Assembly (NCBI GenBank): GCA_002367335.1
Contig: DFBI01000086.1
Span: 1 to 13,746, forward strand
Source: Syntrophaceae bacterium UBA3084
Lineage (GTDB): Bacteria; Desulfobacterota; Syntrophia; Syntrophales; UBA6807
Direction: 5' to 3'
DNA length: 13,746 bases
The notes beneath the pieces are model-generated. The model was not told the DNA's origin. It saw only the letters and a program-made list of their open reading frames with translations, and ran no database searches. Positions 12,913 through 13,746 of this stretch are shown here, in pieces. The first letter of the stretch is position 1; every line of letters begins with the position of its first letter. Position numbers and translations under genes: made by a program.

Positions 12913-13746
12913 ATGAAAGTCCTTGTTCTTGTAGGAGGAAAAGGCGAAAGATTGTGGCCATTATCGAGAAAAGACTATCCAAAACAATTTCTGAAAATTG
13001 ATGGAAAATCATTTTTCCAGAAGACGATAGAAAGATGTCTAAAATTCACAGAACCGGGGAATATCTTTATTTCCACAAGCAGGGATTACTTCTTTCATGT
13101 AAAAAAGGACCTGGAAAAATTTGACATAAAAGAAGAGAACATAATTATTGAGCCAATCCCCAGGAATACTGCACCGGCGATATTTATCTGCGCAAGATGG
13201 TTAAGAGACCTGTTAAACCTGGACGAAAAGGAAACATTGTTCGTGTATCCCGCAGACCATTTCATAAAAGAAGAGCATAAATTTGCCGAAGTCATGAAAA
13301 AAGTCTCTAATACAACATCTGACTATATCGTTACATTCGGTATAAATCCCAGATCACCGGAGACGGGTTATGGATATCTAAAAAAAGGCAGGCGGATAAA
13401 AGATGTTTATCAGGTGGAACGATTTACGGAGAAACCTTCGGAGGAAGAGGCAGAACAATATTTGAAGCAAGGAAATTACTTGTGGAATTCCGGCATGTTC
13501 GCATTCACCATAAAAACTATAATAGAGGCATTTAAGGCATACGCGCCGGATATATATGAGCCTTTAAGAAGTGTTGATTTAAGGGATACAAATCTACTGG
13601 AAGAGGTATTAAAAAAGGTCCCGTCCATTTCAATAGATTATGCCATAATGGAAAAAGCAGACAATGTAATTGCTATTCCTCTCGATATTGAATGGAGTGA
13701 TATCGGGTCATGGCAGGCATTCTATGAGCTGTACGAAAAGGATAAG
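12913..13746 (+). CDS. manC: Mannose-1-phosphate guanylyltransferase, 3'-truncated by window edge
   Basis: Nucleotidyltransferase that makes GDP-mannose from GTP and mannose-1-phosphate, feeding O-antigen, exopolysaccharide or GDP-sugar pathways. The ATG at 12913 follows GGGAGAG (12901-12907). All 278 codons to the window edge are open, with no stop, so the C-terminus is missing. The N-terminal motif VLVGGKGERLWPLSRKDYPKQF (about 5-26) is the GMP signature, with the GGxGxRLWPLSR pyrophosphorylase loop and PKQF. Further on are PRNTAPA, YPADH, ETGYGYL, FTEKP, LWNSGMF, IDYAIMEK and WSDIGSW. It cannot be told whether the full protein is the short form or the bifunctional form with a C-terminal phosphomannose-isomerase cupin. 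The symbol is given by family. Confidence 0.93.
   Translation, partial: MKVLVLVGGKGERLWPLSRKDYPKQFLKIDGKSFFQKTIERCLKFTEPGNIFISTSRDYFFHVKKDLEKFDIKEENIIIEPIPRNTAPAIFICARWLRDLLNLDEKETLFVYPADHFIKEEHKFAEVMKKVSNTTSDYIVTFGINPRSPETGYGYLKKGRRIKDVYQVERFTEKPSEEEAEQYLKQGNYLWNSGMFAFTIKTIIEAFKAYAPDIYEPLRSVDLRDTNLLEEVLKKVPSISIDYAIMEKADNVIAIPLDIEWSDIGSWQAFYELYEKDK

Noticed and set aside
1..13746. CRISPR array, tRNA/rRNA genes, insertion sequence or prophage
   Set aside because: No regularly spaced identical repeats, no tRNA-like cloverleaf and no transposase or integrase motifs were seen on either strand.

Overview
The window looks like chromosomal DNA of an anaerobic Gram-negative bacterium, most likely a deltaproteobacterial (Desulfobacterota) lineage. 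This is inferred from four things: a ferredoxin-dependent 2-oxoacid oxidoreductase with fused ferredoxin domain, a TRAP transporter, heptose (LPS) sugar metabolism, and intergenic 'GAACATTGAACATCGAAC'-type repeats. No 16S gene or other marker settles the species. There is no rRNA, tRNA, CRISPR array, transposase or phage gene.

Layout. (1) 1-1376, + strand: 3' part of otsA (trehalose-6-phosphate synthase), ending at a bidirectional terminator shared with the convergent dnaK. (2) 1518-4735, - strand: gmhA, grpE, dnaK, read in that order from a near-consensus promoter at about 4768-4796. (3) 4902-10547, - strand: an apparent operon of promoter, Trp-rich leader peptide/attenuator, iorA, iorB, dctP, dctQ, dctM and a terminal hairpin. 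(4) 10564-11853, - strand: a PaaK-type aryl-CoA ligase just upstream of that promoter. (5) 12175-12600, + strand: a divergent YdiI/MenI/PaaI-type hotdog acyl-CoA thioesterase with its own consensus promoter. (6) 12601-12912: repeat-rich spacer. (7) 12913-end, + strand: 5' part of a mannose-1-phosphate guanylyltransferase.

The main discovery is upstream of iorA. On the minus strand, a 29-codon ORF (10486-10397) encodes a small peptide with three consecutive Trp codons (W11-W13). The RNA downstream has the mutually exclusive pairings of a classical trp attenuator. Region 1, containing the Trp codons, pairs with region 2. Region 2 can instead pair with region 3 over 13 nt. Region 3 forms a 14-bp terminator stem with region 4, followed by seven U. 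A sigma70-like promoter precedes the leader. This predicts that charged tRNA-Trp represses, and Trp shortage induces, an operon for indolepyruvate/arylpyruvate:ferredoxin oxidoreductase and a TRAP transporter.

Trp-starvation induction makes little sense for Trp catabolism. It fits the reverse route: take up an arylacetate such as indole-3-acetate (DctPQM), activate it to the CoA thioester (PaaK-like ligase), carboxylate it reductively to indolepyruvate (IorAB), then transaminate to tryptophan. The divergent thioesterase could recycle CoA from stalled aryl-CoA. Leader and hairpins are read directly from the sequence; the direction of flux and the transported substrate are inference.
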